From assembly GCF_022869865.1 (NCBI RefSeq), contig NZ_CP094984.1, positions 1,550,001 through 1,614,000 of the forward strand: a stretch of 64,000 bases of DNA. Reading direction: 5' to 3'. The position numbers were made by a program, and so were the translations under genes. Below, piece by piece: positions 7,333-16,156 of the stretch; within the stretch, counting starts at the first letter, position 1, and every line of letters begins with the position of its first letter. Below the pieces are notes generated by a model that was not told the origin of the DNA, ran no database searches, and saw nothing but the letters and a program-made list of their open reading frames with translations. This DNA comes from Arthrobacter zhangbolii (GTDB taxonomy: Bacteria > Actinomycetota > Actinomycetes > Actinomycetales > Micrococcaceae).

Positions 7333-9855
7333 ATGATGAGCAGCGTGAAATCCAACCCAGTACAGGCATCCACCCGCAACGGCATGGTCAGCGTCCGCGG
7401 AGCGCAGGAGAACAACCTGCGCAACGTCGACGTCGACGTTCCGCGTGACGCGATCGTCGCTTTTACGGGGGTGTCGGGATCCGGGAAATCCTCCCTCGCG
7501 TTCGGCACCATTTACGCCGAAGCCCAGCGGCGCTACTTCGAATCAGTGGCGCCGTACGCGCGCCGGCTGCTCTCCCAGGGGCACAACCCCAAGGTCGAGG
7601 AAATCACCGGGCTGCCCCCGGCCGTTGCCCTGCAGCAGCGCCGCGGCGCACCCAGTTCCCGCTCCACCGTGGGCACCCTGACGACGCTCTCAAACTCCAT
7701 GCGTATGCTCTTCTCCCGCGGCGGCACCTACCCGGCGGACGCGGAACCGGGCAGCCTTGACTCGGATGCCTTCTCCCCGAACACCGCCGCCGGGGCCTGC
7801 CGGGAATGCTCCGGGTTGGGCATTGCCCATACCGTGACCGAGGATTCCCTGGTACCGGATCCGTCACTGACCATCCGTGAGGGTGCCATTGCCGCCTGGC
7901 CCGGGGCATGGCAGGGCAAGAACCTGCGTGACATCCTCATCCAGCTGGGCTACGACGTCGACGTGCCGTGGAAAAAGCTGCCGAAAAAGGATCGCGACTG
8001 GATCCTGTTCACCGACGAACAGCCTGTGGTCATGATTACCCCGCAGCGGGACCGCGTGGCCAAACCGTACAAGGGCCGCTTCTGGAGCGCCAAAAGCTAC
8101 GTGATGCATACCCTGGCTGATTCCGGCAGTGCACAGATGCGCGAGCGGGTCCTGGCCTACATGGTTTCCGGACCGTGCCCGGTCTGCGGCGGCGCGGGCC
8201 TGCGCCCCGAAGCGCTCGCCGTTACCTTCGCCGGCCGGAACATCGCCGAGCTGAACGGTGCAACGCTGGCCGAACTGGCCGAGATCATCCGGCCGACGGC
8301 GGAGCTGAAGTCCGCCGGCACGGCCTCCCGTGCGGCTGCCTCCAATGAAGACACCGAAGTGGCCGTGACCATTACCAGGGACCTGCTGGGCCGGCTGGAA
8401 ATACTGACCGGCCTGGGCCTGGGCTACCTTAGCCTCTCCCGCGCCACCCCCACCCTGTCGCCCGGGGAGATGCAGCGCCTGCGGATTGCCACCCAGCTGC
8501 GCTCCGGGCTTTTCGGCGTCATTTATGTCCTGGACGAACCGTCCGCGGGCCTGCACCCGGCGGACGCGGAACCGCTGCTCACCGTCCTCCAGGAACTGAA
8601 GGACGCGGGTAACTCGGTGTTCGTCGTTGAACACAACATGGACGTAGTGCGCAGCGCGGAGTGGATTGTCGACGTCGGCCCGCAGGCCGGCGACGGCGGC
8701 GGAACGGTCCTGTACAGCGGACCCGTGGAAGGGCTGGCCAAGGTCAGGGACAGCGCCACGCGCCCGTTCCTGTTCGGCGAAGCCCGGGACGTCCGGCCGC
8801 CCCGCCGGGTCCCCGAGCAATGGCTGAGCCTGAAAGGCATTACCCGGCACAACCTGCGCGAGCTGGATGCGGAAATCCCCCTGGGGGTGCTGACGGCGGT
8901 GACCGGTGTCTCCGGCTCGGGTAAGTCCACCCTGGTCAGCCAGGTGCTGGCCGAAACGGTGGGCAGCAAGGTCAACGGTGCCGCGCCGGAGCCCGCTGAC
9001 GGTGAGGAAGCCGAGGACAACGATCCCGGCGCCAAGGTCCGCGGCATCGCCGGCCTGGAGCACCTGGACCGGCTGGTCCGGGTGGACCAGCGGCCCATCG
9101 GCCGCACGCCGCGCTCCAACCTCGCCACCTATACCGGCCTGTTCGACGCGGTACGGAAGCTTTACGCCTCAACGGATGAGGCACGGGCCCGGGGGTACAC
9201 CGCAGGGCGGTTCTCCTTCAACGTGGCCGGCGGCCGCTGCGAGACCTGTCAGGGTGAAGGCTTCCTCGCCGTCGAGCTGCTGTTCCTTCCCGGCACCTAC
9301 GGGCCGTGTCCGGTCTGCCACGGCGCCCGCTACAACGAGGAAACCCTGGAAGTCACCTACCGGGGCAAGTCCATCGCTGATGTGCTGGGCATGCGGGTGG
9401 AATCCGCCGCCGAGTTCCTCGCCGATGTGCCCGCAGCCGCCCGCAGCCTGCGTACCCTGCTCGACGTCGGCCTGGGCTACCTGCGCCTGGGTCAGCCGGC
9501 CACGGAGCTCTCCGGCGGCGAGGCACAGCGCATCAAACTGGCTACCGAGCTGCAGCGCGCCCGGCGCGGACACACTCTCTACCTGTTGGATGAGCCCACT
9601 ACCGGGCTGCATCCGCAGGACGTACAGCTGCTGCTGGCCCAGCTGAACCGGCTCGTGGATGCAGGCAACACCGTGGTGGTGGTGGAGCACTCCATGAATG
9701 TGGTGGCCTCAGCCGACTGGGTGATCGACATGGGCCCGTCCGGCGGCGAGGAAGGCGGCCGGATCATTTGTGCCGGCACCGCTGCGGACGTGGCCGGCTG
9801 CGATGCGAGCCGGACAGCCCCGTACCTTGCCGCGGCGCTGAAGACGCTGGGTTAG
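7333..9855 (+). CDS. uvrA: UvrA-like excinuclease ABC ATPase (short form)
   Basis: 840-residue twin ABC ATPase. Walker A motifs are GVSGSGKSS (about 45-53) and GVSGSGKST (about 527-535). ABC signatures are LSPGEMQRLRIATQL and LSGGEAQRIKLATEL. Paired CxxC zinc motifs appear as CRECSG, CPVCGG, CETCQGEG and CPVCHG. Canonical UvrA is about 950 residues, so this is a shortened paralogue of the UvrA2/drug-resistance type found in actinobacteria. It probably recognises bulky DNA lesions or protects against DNA-binding drugs. No uvrB or uvrC is nearby. The start could be the adjacent ATG at 7336. Its TAG overlaps the end of the convergent zinc-finger gene. Confidence 0.9.
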   Translation: MMSSVKSNPVQASTRNGMVSVRGAQENNLRNVDVDVPRDAIVAFTGVSGSGKSSLAFGTIYAEAQRRYFESVAPYARRLLSQGHNPKVEEITGLPPAVALQQRRGAPSSRSTVGTLTTLSNSMRMLFSRGGTYPADAEPGSLDSDAFSPNTAAGACRECSGLGIAHTVTEDSLVPDPSLTIREGAIAAWPGAWQGKNLRDILIQLGYDVDVPWKKLPKKDRDWILFTDEQPVVMITPQRDRVAKPYKGRFWSAKSYVMHTLADSGSAQMRERVLAYMVSGPCPVCGGAGLRPEALAVTFAGRNIAELNGATLAELAEIIRPTAELKSAGTASRAAASNEDTEVAVTITRDLLGRLEILTGLGLGYLSLSRATPTLSPGEMQRLRIATQLRSGLFGVIYVLDEPSAGLHPADAEPLLTVLQELKDAGNSVFVVEHNMDVVRSAEWIVDVGPQAGDGGGTVLYSGPVEGLAKVRDSATRPFLFGEARDVRPPRRVPEQWLSLKGITRHNLRELDAEIPLGVLTAVTGVSGSGKSTLVSQVLAETVGSKVNGAAPEPADGEEAEDNDPGAKVRGIAGLEHLDRLVRVDQRPIGRTPRSNLATYTGLFDAVRKLYASTDEARARGYTAGRFSFNVAGGRCETCQGEGFLAVELLFLPGTYGPCPVCHGARYNEETLEVTYRGKSIADVLGMRVESAAEFLADVPAAARSLRTLLDVGLGYLRLGQPATELSGGEAQRIKLATELQRARRGHTLYLLDEPTTGLHPQDVQLLLAQLNRLVDAGNTVVVVEHSMNVVASADWVIDMGPSGGEEGGRIICAGTAADVAGCDASRTAPYLAAALKTLG

Positions 9856-10253
9856 GCTCCCGGCCCGCTCCGGAAGCGTTCCCAGGCGGACTGCCGCGAC
9901 ATGCCCAGGGCAGTGCCGATGGCGGCCCAGCTGATGTTGCGCTCCCGGGCCACCGCCACCCAGCGCTGAAGGTGCTGCTCGACCTGGTCCCGGGCCTCGG
10001 CGACCCGGGGCAGGCGTATGAGCAGTTCCTCGTTGTTCAGCGCCTCCCAGGGTGTTCCGGGCAGCGGGTCCGACGCCGAGGTGTGGTGCGCGTCCAGCAT
10101 CCGCAGCGCCTTGGCTGCACAGTCACGGCAGACAGCGGCAGTGGGTGCTGCCGCCAGCACGCCGGTCTCCTCGCGGCCGCGCAGGCAGAATGAACACATA
10201 AACGGCTGGTGCAAAGGCTCGGCGTGGCCCGCTGCGGGCTGCTCGGGAGGCAT
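9852..10253 (-). CDS. small ClpX-type zinc-finger / helix-turn-helix protein
   Basis: 133 residues. The N-terminal half has a CSFC...CRDC tetra-cysteine knuckle (residues about 20-45), as in ClpX-type zinc fingers. The C-terminal half has a helix-turn-helix look (WAAIGTALGMSRQSAWERF). The middle is a predicted helical segment. This suggests a DNA-binding regulator, but I do not recognise a named family. It overlaps the 3' end of the uvrA-like gene by 4 bases and is divergent from an MFS exporter, with a strong palindrome between them. Regulation of that exporter is possible but unproven. Confidence 0.75.
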   Translation of the reverse strand: MPPEQPAAGHAEPLHQPFMCSFCLRGREETGVLAAAPTAAVCRDCAAKALRMLDAHHTSASDPLPGTPWEALNNEELLIRLPRVAEARDQVEQHLQRWVAVARERNISWAAIGTALGMSRQSAWERFRSGPGA

Positions 10254-10299
10254 GCGGCCATCCTATCCAGCCCGATAGCCGGTCGCGTACCTCTTGTGG

Positions 10300-10318
10300 T
10301 GTCAGGTAATACCTGACA
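10300..10318. promoter_or_regulatory. 19-bp palindromic operator candidate
   Basis: TGTCAGGTA-A-TACCTGACA is a perfect inverted repeat with 9-bp arms and a single central base. It lies 50 bases before the MFS start and 47 bases from the start of the divergent zinc-finger/HTH gene, the right place to control both. Confidence 0.7.
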
Positions 10319-10367
10319 GGATGTCCGCAGTTTCGGGAAGTCCCCGGACAGTGCGGGGGGATCTCTG

Positions 10368-11759
10368 ATGGCGGCCAAGGACATTACCGGCACGGCCGGG
10401 CCGGAGGGCACGCAGCGCAGCGCAGCCGTGGCCCAGCAGAAGAGCAGCCGCGGGCTCGGTTTCCTGCTGGCCACTGCCGCGGCCGAGGGGTTCGGGGACG
10501 CTGTCAGCCGTGCAGTGCTTCCCATCCTGGCCGTGTCGGTGCTGGGTCTGGGGGCCGGGTTCGTCGGGGTTCTCAACGCGATCGGGATTGCAGCGTTTGT
10601 GCTCCTCGGCGTACAGGTGGGCGCTGCGGTGGACCGGCGGGGGCAGCCGCACAGCGCCATGGGCGCCGCCTCGCTGCTGCGGTGCCTGGCACTTCTGGGT
10701 CTCGCAGCCGCAGCTGTCGGCGGATGGCTCTCACCCACGATGCTCGCCGCGGCAGCCGTTCTCGTCGGCGTGGCCGACGTCGTGTTCACCACTGCCCAGA
10801 CCGTGCTCATTCCCGCCGTCGCCGGCAGGCGGGGCCTGAAGCATGCATACTCACGCCTGGCCATCACCGGACAGACGGCGTCGGCCACAGCGGCCGCAGC
10901 GGCAGGGGCGTTCCTGGCGCTGCTCGGCATGCCGCTGCTGCTCGCGGCAGCGGCAGTTGCCTACGCCGCCTCACGGCTGTTCCAGCTTGGCCTGCCCAGG
11001 AGCGTGCGCAGCGGCGCGCTTGGCACAGAGCGTCAACCTGCCACAAAGCGTGAACCCGGCGCAGAGCGTGAACCCGGCGCAGACAGGCAACCCGGCAACA
11101 GCGGGCTCGCCGGCACGGGCGCAGACGGCCATCAGCCTCAGGTGAGGCCGCGGCGGGCCGGCAGGGAAGGTTTTGCCATCCTCCGGAAGTCACCAGCCCT
11201 GCGGGCACTGACCCTCAGCGCCTGCCTGACCAACGCGGCGGCCATGGTCGGTAACACGATCCTGCCTGTCTACGTGCTGCGGGATCTTTCCCTGCCGCCA
11301 GCTGCGTACGCCGTGCTTGGCGCGTTTGGTGCGCTGGGGGCGGTCCTGGGTGCTGCTGCGGCGCCGTCCATCAGCAGCAGGCTGGGGTTGCGGGTTTCGC
11401 GTGCGGGTGCGGCGGTGCTTTCCGTCCCTGCCATCCTGCTGGCCGTGGCCTGCACCAGGCTCCCCGGCCCGGAACTGGTGTGGCTCGGCCTGGAGTTCCT
11501 GCTCTGGGCCTTTCTGGTGGCCGTTGCCGGAGTAGCCGGGTCGGAGGTCCTGCCCGGAACAGTGCCGCCTGACCGCCTGGCCACCGTCGGTGCGGCACAG
11601 CGGACGCTGACACTTGGCGTTATGCCCGTCGCCGCCCTCGCAGCCGGTCTGCTTGGGGCAACTGCCGGAACACCGCCCGTCTTCTGGCTGTGGGTCCTGC
11701 TGGCGGCAGCAGCTGCCGTGCCCATTGTGGGTACACGTTCCCTCGACCGTTTCCGCTGA
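10368..11759 (+). CDS. MFS transporter with repeat-bearing central loop
   Basis: 463 residues with about twelve hydrophobic helices in the usual 6+6 arrangement and a conserved DRRG loop after helix 2 (VGAAVDRRGQPHSAM). It probably exports a small molecule or drug across the cytoplasmic membrane. The central cytoplasmic loop (about residues 215-265) is enlarged by six-residue repeats of the type xxREPG, encoded by 18-bp tandem repeats. Substrate unknown. Divergent from the zinc-finger/HTH gene, with a palindromic operator candidate upstream. Confidence 0.88.
   Translation: MAAKDITGTAGPEGTQRSAAVAQQKSSRGLGFLLATAAAEGFGDAVSRAVLPILAVSVLGLGAGFVGVLNAIGIAAFVLLGVQVGAAVDRRGQPHSAMGAASLLRCLALLGLAAAAVGGWLSPTMLAAAAVLVGVADVVFTTAQTVLIPAVAGRRGLKHAYSRLAITGQTASATAAAAAGAFLALLGMPLLLAAAAVAYAASRLFQLGLPRSVRSGALGTERQPATKREPGAEREPGADRQPGNSGLAGTGADGHQPQVRPRRAGREGFAILRKSPALRALTLSACLTNAAAMVGNTILPVYVLRDLSLPPAAYAVLGAFGALGAVLGAAAAPSISSRLGLRVSRAGAAVLSVPAILLAVACTRLPGPELVWLGLEFLLWAFLVAVAGVAGSEVLPGTVPPDRLATVGAAQRTLTLGVMPVAALAAGLLGATAGTPPVFWLWVLLAAAAAVPIVGTRSLDRFR
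11024..11095 (+). repeat. 18-bp tandem repeats inside the MFS gene
   Basis: Four units of 18 bases (for example GCGCAGAGCGTGAACCCG) encode TERQPA, TKREPG, AEREPG and ADRQPG in the central loop. The period keeps the reading frame. Confidence 0.85.
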
Positions 11760-11780
11760 CCCGCGTTGCCGCTGCTGCGG

Positions 11781-12290
11781 CTACTCTGCCGGGGGAGTGG
11801 AGGGATCTGCGGTATCCGGGGGAGGTGCCTGCCGTGAGGCCCGTGGGCCACCGTTCGGGCGGAAACGGATGTAACTGTAAACAATGAGTGCCAGCCCGAT
11901 ACATCCCGAGGCGATCAGGGTTCCGCCGGTGACCCAGCCACCGGGCAGCCACCAGGAATCCCGGAACTGCCACCATTGCGGCACCTGCCGCCAGAGCCCC
12001 CAGACCACGCCTGCGGCCATCACCGCAAAGGCAGCGCACACAGACCCGGCGATCCGGGGCCAGGTCTGCACGCCCTGCGCCGCAGCACGGAAGGCATGAA
12101 TGCGCACCGGGTGCAGCCACCGGTGTGCCCACGCATAACGCAGTGACAAAACGGCCAGGCCGGCCACGATCATCAGCAGGCCCGGCCCGGGGAGCACCAA
12201 TGCGGCCAGTCCCAGGACAACAAGGGTCCAGCCGGCCACCTCAATACCGGTGCGGCGCAGCCAGGCCGGGATCCGTTCCGTGCGCGTCAT
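11781..12290 (-). CDS. TIGR02611-like transmembrane protein (PGPGW motif)
   Basis: 169 residues. The helix pair GWTLVVLGLAALVLPGPGLLMIVAGLAVLSLRY carries the LPGPG signature of the PGPGW/TIGR02611 family. Two further hydrophobic segments (IAGSVCAAFAVMAAGVVWGL and GGTLIASGCIGLALIVYSYI) and a Pro-rich tail follow. Integral membrane protein of unknown function. Convergent with the MFS gene and divergent from the TrmO-like gene. Confidence 0.82.
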   Translation of the reverse strand: MTRTERIPAWLRRTGIEVAGWTLVVLGLAALVLPGPGLLMIVAGLAVLSLRYAWAHRWLHPVRIHAFRAAAQGVQTWPRIAGSVCAAFAVMAAGVVWGLWRQVPQWWQFRDSWWLPGGWVTGGTLIASGCIGLALIVYSYIRFRPNGGPRASRQAPPPDTADPSTPPAE

Positions 12291-12414
12291 CCACCAAGCT
12301 TTGCATACAGCCGGACCTTGATGCAGGCCCGCCGGGACCCGTCACCGATTCCGCAGGCTCCCGTACCGGGTGCCAGAATGCTGCCTAAGAACCGGCGGAC
12401 GGGAAGGCAAAACA

Positions 12415-12876
12415 ATGGAATTGCTTATGGAGGCCATAGGGGCGGTGTCATCCAGCCGGAGCGAGGTGCTCGACGACGACTGGGACAGCGAGAACGCAGT
12501 CATCTCGCTGGACCCGGCCCGGTTCACGAAGGAAGCGCTGTGGGGGCTGGCGGAGTTCAGCCATGCAGAAATCCTGTTCGTCTTCGACCAGGTCCCCGAG
12601 AGCAAGATTGAGCGCGGTGCCCGGCGGCCGCGCGGCAACACAGACTGGCCGCTGGTGGGCATTTTCGCCCAGCGCGGGAAGAACCGGCCAAACCGGATCG
12701 GAAGCACCGTTGTGCGGATCGAATCAGTGGACGGGCTGTCCATGAAGGTTTCCGGACTGGATGCCGTCGACGGCACGCCGGTGTTGGACATCAAGCCCTT
12801 TATGGCTGAATTCGGTCCGCGCGGCGCGGTGATCCAGCCCCGGTGGGCCACGGAGCTTATGCGCGGCTACTGGTAG
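12415..12876 (+). CDS. TrmO/TsaA-like tRNA t6A37 methyltransferase
   Basis: 153 residues of the TsaA (YaeB-like) fold. Markers are GARRPRGNTDWPLVGIFAQRGKNRPNRIG and the closing KPFMAEFGP segment. TrmO methylates t6A at position 37 of certain tRNAs using SAM. This protein lacks the C-terminal domain of E. coli TrmO, as many short bacterial homologues do, so the exact substrate is uncertain. I preferred the ATG at 12415 (GGGAAGG upstream) over starts further 5' that do not look coding. Confidence 0.82.
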   Translation: MELLMEAIGAVSSSRSEVLDDDWDSENAVISLDPARFTKEALWGLAEFSHAEILFVFDQVPESKIERGARRPRGNTDWPLVGIFAQRGKNRPNRIGSTVVRIESVDGLSMKVSGLDAVDGTPVLDIKPFMAEFGPRGAVIQPRWATELMRGYW

Positions 12877-12915
12877 CCTTCCGGGGAACCGGGCCCGCAT
12901 GGGTTAGGTTGGGGC

Positions 12916-13476
12916 GTGCTTACTGAACCGCTTTCCGCGACCACGCTGCTGCACGGCATCCGGATGGAGGTCATGGACGCATCCCACGCCGATGCGCTCG
13001 CAGCGGGCTACCGGCGCAACCGCACCTATCTTGCCCCGTGGGAGCCGTTACGCGAGGAATCCTTTTACAGCTCCGACGGGCAGAAGGCCGTGATTGAGGC
13101 AAAACTCTTGCTGTTCCGGGCCGGTACGGAAGTGCCCTGGGTTCTGGCTGCAGGGGAGCGCATCATCGGTACTGTCACGCTGGCCGGTATTGTCCGTGGT
13201 CCGTTCCAGTCCGCGAATCTGGGCTACTGGATAGACGGAGAATACGCCGGGCGGGGGATCGGAACTGCGGCCGTTGCCGCGGTCCTGGAGGCAGCCCGGG
13301 AACGCCTGGGCCTGCACCGCGTCCAGGCGGCGACGCTGCCGCACAACGTCCCGTCGCAGCGGATTCTGGAACGGCTGGACTTTGAACGTATCGGTCTGGC
13401 TCCGCGGTACCTGAGGATCGCCGGCCAATGGCAGGATCACGTGCTTTTCCAGCGGATCCTGCAGGGTCCGCTGTGA
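12916..13476 (+). CDS. GNAT acetyltransferase, RimJ/RimL type
   Basis: 186 residues with the GNAT acetyl-CoA loop (GYWIDGEYAGRGIGTAAVAAVLE) and the late segment HNVPSQRILERLDFERIG. RimJ/RimL enzymes acetylate protein N-termini, especially ribosomal proteins, but paralogues have diverse substrates. GTG start at 12916. Its stop TGA overlaps the GTG of the next acetyltransferase, so the two are translationally coupled. Confidence 0.88.
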   Translation: MLTEPLSATTLLHGIRMEVMDASHADALAAGYRRNRTYLAPWEPLREESFYSSDGQKAVIEAKLLLFRAGTEVPWVLAAGERIIGTVTLAGIVRGPFQSANLGYWIDGEYAGRGIGTAAVAAVLEAARERLGLHRVQAATLPHNVPSQRILERLDFERIGLAPRYLRIAGQWQDHVLFQRILQGPL

Positions 13477-13997
13477 ACGGGGTACCGCGGGCCGAACTGA
13501 TCGCCACGGAACGCCTGAGGCTGGAACCGCTGTCCGTGCACCATGCCCGGGAAATGGTTCCGGTGCTGGCGGGCACTGCCATCTACCGGCATATCGGGGG
13601 TACAGCACCCACCGCGCAGGAATTGGCTGCCCGGTACGCTGGCCAATCGGTCGGGGCGTCACCGGACGGCAGGGAGGCATGGCTGAACTGGATCATCCGG
13701 GAGCAGGGCGCCGCCGTCGGCTTTGTGCAGGCTACCGTCGCCGTTGGCGCACCGTGCCCGACGGCGTACGTGGCGTGGGTGGTAGGCGAGGACTTCCAAG
13801 GCCGCGGCATTGCCACGGAAGCGGCCCGGGCCCTGCTCGGCTGGCTGCTGCCCCGTACCGGAGGACCGGTTGCTGCTTATATCGCTCCTGGGAATCTGGC
13901 CTCCACCGGCGTCGCACGGAAACTGGGGCTGGCGGGCAGCGGTCAGCTGGACGAGGACGGCGAGGAGCTCTGGCGCAGCGCCACGCCGGCTGGGTAG
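13473..13997 (+). CDS. GNAT acetyltransferase
   Basis: 174 residues. The frame is open from 13428, but the GTG at 13473 sits in a GTGA overlap with the upstream stop and is followed by the family-typical opening ELIATERLRLEPLSVHHA. The GNAT core VGEDFQGRGIATEAARALLGW is present, and the later ASTGVARKLGLAGSGQL segment is conserved in form. Substrate unknown. Its transcription probably ends at the strong hairpin at 14076-14116. Confidence 0.85.
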   Translation: MNGVPRAELIATERLRLEPLSVHHAREMVPVLAGTAIYRHIGGTAPTAQELAARYAGQSVGASPDGREAWLNWIIREQGAAVGFVQATVAVGAPCPTAYVAWVVGEDFQGRGIATEAARALLGWLLPRTGGPVAAYIAPGNLASTGVARKLGLAGSGQLDEDGEELWRSATPAG

Positions 13998-14004
13998 CCC
14001 GGGC

Positions 14005-14074
14005 GTGCCGGTGTAACAGTGCCGGTGTAACAGCGCCGGTGTGGCCCCGCCGGTGTAGCAGTGCCGGCGCAGCA
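14005..14074. repeat. five tandem 14-bp repeats
   Basis: Units GTGCCGGTGTAACA (twice, identical), GCGCCGGTGTGGCC, CCGCCGGTGTAGCA and GTGCCGGCGCAGCA run end to end between the acetyltransferase stop and the terminator. Non-coding. Confidence 0.85.
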
Positions 14075-14075
14075 G

Positions 14076-14116
14076 AAGGGCGGGGATCGGAGCGTCCTGC
14101 TCCGATCCCCGCCCTT
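14076..14116. terminator. bidirectional rho-independent terminator
   Basis: Perfect 18-bp stem (AAGGGCGGGGATCGGAGC and its complement) with a 5-base loop, shared by the convergent acetyltransferase and M6 protease genes. The T run is short (CCCTTT), but the stem is very stable. Confidence 0.85.
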
Positions 14117-14133
14117 TGGGGGTCGAAAAGCTG

Positions 14134-15963
14134 CTACTTGACCTTGACGGTCATCATGCCCTTCGGATTGCTCTGGATAACCTCAATGGTGGTTCCGGTG
14201 CCGGCCACTACTACGCTGCCCTGCGGGTTTGCCGGGTCGTAGTACGCATTCGGGTTGCTGTCGTTGAAGACGGCGATGCCGGGTTTGGAAGGCACATTGA
14301 GCGTTGTCATCCCGGCAGCCGTTTCGCGGTGCAGGAGAATCGGATCGGTGGCTTCCTTGCTGAACGTCGCATCAAAGCTCTGGATGCGGTTCCGTGCCAG
14401 TGCGCCGTCAGTCCAGCGCAGGGCCTGCGGGCGGGCATCCACGGGAAGGACCAGGCCGGCGCCGGGATGCTGGCTGGTGTTGTTGTTGCGCTGCCCTGCG
14501 TTCCAGTACGTCACCAGCAGTCCGTTCTGGTAGGGGAAGTGTTCCACCTTGTCCGGTGCGCTGACGGCCCAGCCGAAGTTGTACGGGCCGGTCTGGAGGG
14601 TGGCATCGTAGCCGGCGTATTGCCGGTTCTCGGCAATGTAATACCTGCCGTTGCCGTTGGCGTCCTTGGGGAGGGTCACCACTACGGCCTGCTGCTTTTT
14701 GGTGGCGTGGTAGGACGGGCCAAGCATGTGCGTGGACTTTACGCCCGCCGTTGCCACGTCATAGTCCAGCCAGCCCATCTGCAGCTTTTCCCAGGCGCCC
14801 ATGTGGTTGGGTGTGGTGCCGATGGAGTCTTCGCCGCGGCCCAGCCAGGAGCCGGAACTCATCAGGGTCCAGAAACCGGTTCCGTTGTCTCCGCCTGCCG
14901 TGTCGTACAGGTCCGGCAGGCCCAGGTCGTGACCGTATTCGTGGGCAAAGACACCGAGTCCGCCGTTCTCCGGTTCGGTGGTGTAGTCGCGGATCCAGAC
15001 CTTGGAATCGCCAATCCGGATACCGCCAAACGGGTTGCTGGCCGGGCCCTCGATTCCGCGTCCGGCCTGGCCCACGGACCAGCGGTGCGACCAGATGGCC
15101 GACGACGCAGCACCGGCTTCCTCGCCCTCGCCGGAATGGATGGCCTGGAAGTGGTCGATGTACCCGTCCGGCTCGTCGAAGTTGCCGTTGTTGTTGTAGT
15201 CATAACGGTCCCACTGGTCGAAACCGGCAAGGTAGGCGTCGATATCCGCGGCACTCTTACCGGCGGCGATCTGCCCGTCGTACCAGGCGTCGGCCGCGTC
15301 CTGTACGAACCGGGTCATATCCGTCTGGGATTCCGTTTCGCCGTAGCTGGCCGAATTATAAGGGACGGTTACCCAGTCGCTCACGTCGCCGTCGACCGTG
15401 TAGCGGCCGCTGGACATTTCCTCATAGAGGGTCTTCAACGATTCGCCCTGCGGGTTAAAGAACATATCCATGTAATGTTCCCGGTCAAACTCGGGGAGCC
15501 AGTATGTGGAGTTGTCCATGCTGCGGTTGGGTGCGGGGATCCGGTTATGTTCCGGACCCGGAGCGGAGCCGGGGAAGCGGGGATCCACCTGGTCCCCGAA
15601 CTCAATCAGGAAGGACAGGATCTGGTCGCTGTCCTCCAGCCCGTATTCTGCCCACTGGCCGGGAGCCACCTGGACAGCCTTGGAGCCGCCGCGGTTCTGG
15701 ACCGGGGCTTCGCCGCGCACTACCTTCTCCACCGCCTGCTGGTTCAGCGTCCGGCGCTCATCAGCGGCGGCGTCGGGGCGGTCGTCGGTTTTCGCGGTGC
15801 TGCCGTTGGCCCCGGGGGCGCCGGAAGCGCCGTTGCTCCCGCCGCCCGGGGGCTGGGGGGACGGGGCGGCGACGGCGGACACGGCCACCACCGGCGAGAG
15901 CAGAAGGGCGCTGCTGAAAGCCAGCACGGCAGCCTTCCGCGCAACGTTGTTTATTGAACTCAA
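14134..15963 (-). CDS. secreted M6-family metalloprotease (immune inhibitor A-like)
   Basis: 609 residues. A Sec signal peptide (KAAVLAFSSALLLSPVVAVSAVAA) is followed by a Pro/Gly/Ser-rich linker. The zinc-protease core has HEYGHDLGLPD (about residues 340-350), with downstream SSGSWLG and MGAWEKLQMGWLDY elements characteristic of M6 immune inhibitor A. It is expected to be a secreted peptidase degrading extracellular proteins. The start is TTG at 15963 with AAGGGG just upstream. Single-gene unit ending at the shared hairpin. Confidence 0.93.
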   Translation of the reverse strand: MSSINNVARKAAVLAFSSALLLSPVVAVSAVAAPSPQPPGGGSNGASGAPGANGSTAKTDDRPDAAADERRTLNQQAVEKVVRGEAPVQNRGGSKAVQVAPGQWAEYGLEDSDQILSFLIEFGDQVDPRFPGSAPGPEHNRIPAPNRSMDNSTYWLPEFDREHYMDMFFNPQGESLKTLYEEMSSGRYTVDGDVSDWVTVPYNSASYGETESQTDMTRFVQDAADAWYDGQIAAGKSAADIDAYLAGFDQWDRYDYNNNGNFDEPDGYIDHFQAIHSGEGEEAGAASSAIWSHRWSVGQAGRGIEGPASNPFGGIRIGDSKVWIRDYTTEPENGGLGVFAHEYGHDLGLPDLYDTAGGDNGTGFWTLMSSGSWLGRGEDSIGTTPNHMGAWEKLQMGWLDYDVATAGVKSTHMLGPSYHATKKQQAVVVTLPKDANGNGRYYIAENRQYAGYDATLQTGPYNFGWAVSAPDKVEHFPYQNGLLVTYWNAGQRNNNTSQHPGAGLVLPVDARPQALRWTDGALARNRIQSFDATFSKEATDPILLHRETAAGMTTLNVPSKPGIAVFNDSNPNAYYDPANPQGSVVVAGTGTTIEVIQSNPKGMMTVKVK

Positions 15964-16156
15964 TTGTTCCCCTTAGAAAGTGCGTGGTGCGTAAGTGAGG
16001 TGGAATCAAGCTACTGGAGCGCCGGTTCCCGGAAGGACCGTAAATCGGATAGGAAATGAATTGGCATCAAAGTGGCACGGGTTTATACGCAGCCTCTTCC
16101 AAAAACGCTTCCTAAGCAGTAAAAGGTCTTCCTAACGTGCGGCTACACTGCGGTTG

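Noticed and set aside
14116-15957. A 613-codon plus-strand open frame opposite the M6 protease
   Set aside because: Antisense to a clearly coding gene (signal peptide, HEYGHDLGLPD). Long antisense frames are common in GC-rich codon usage and this one has no family-like sequence.
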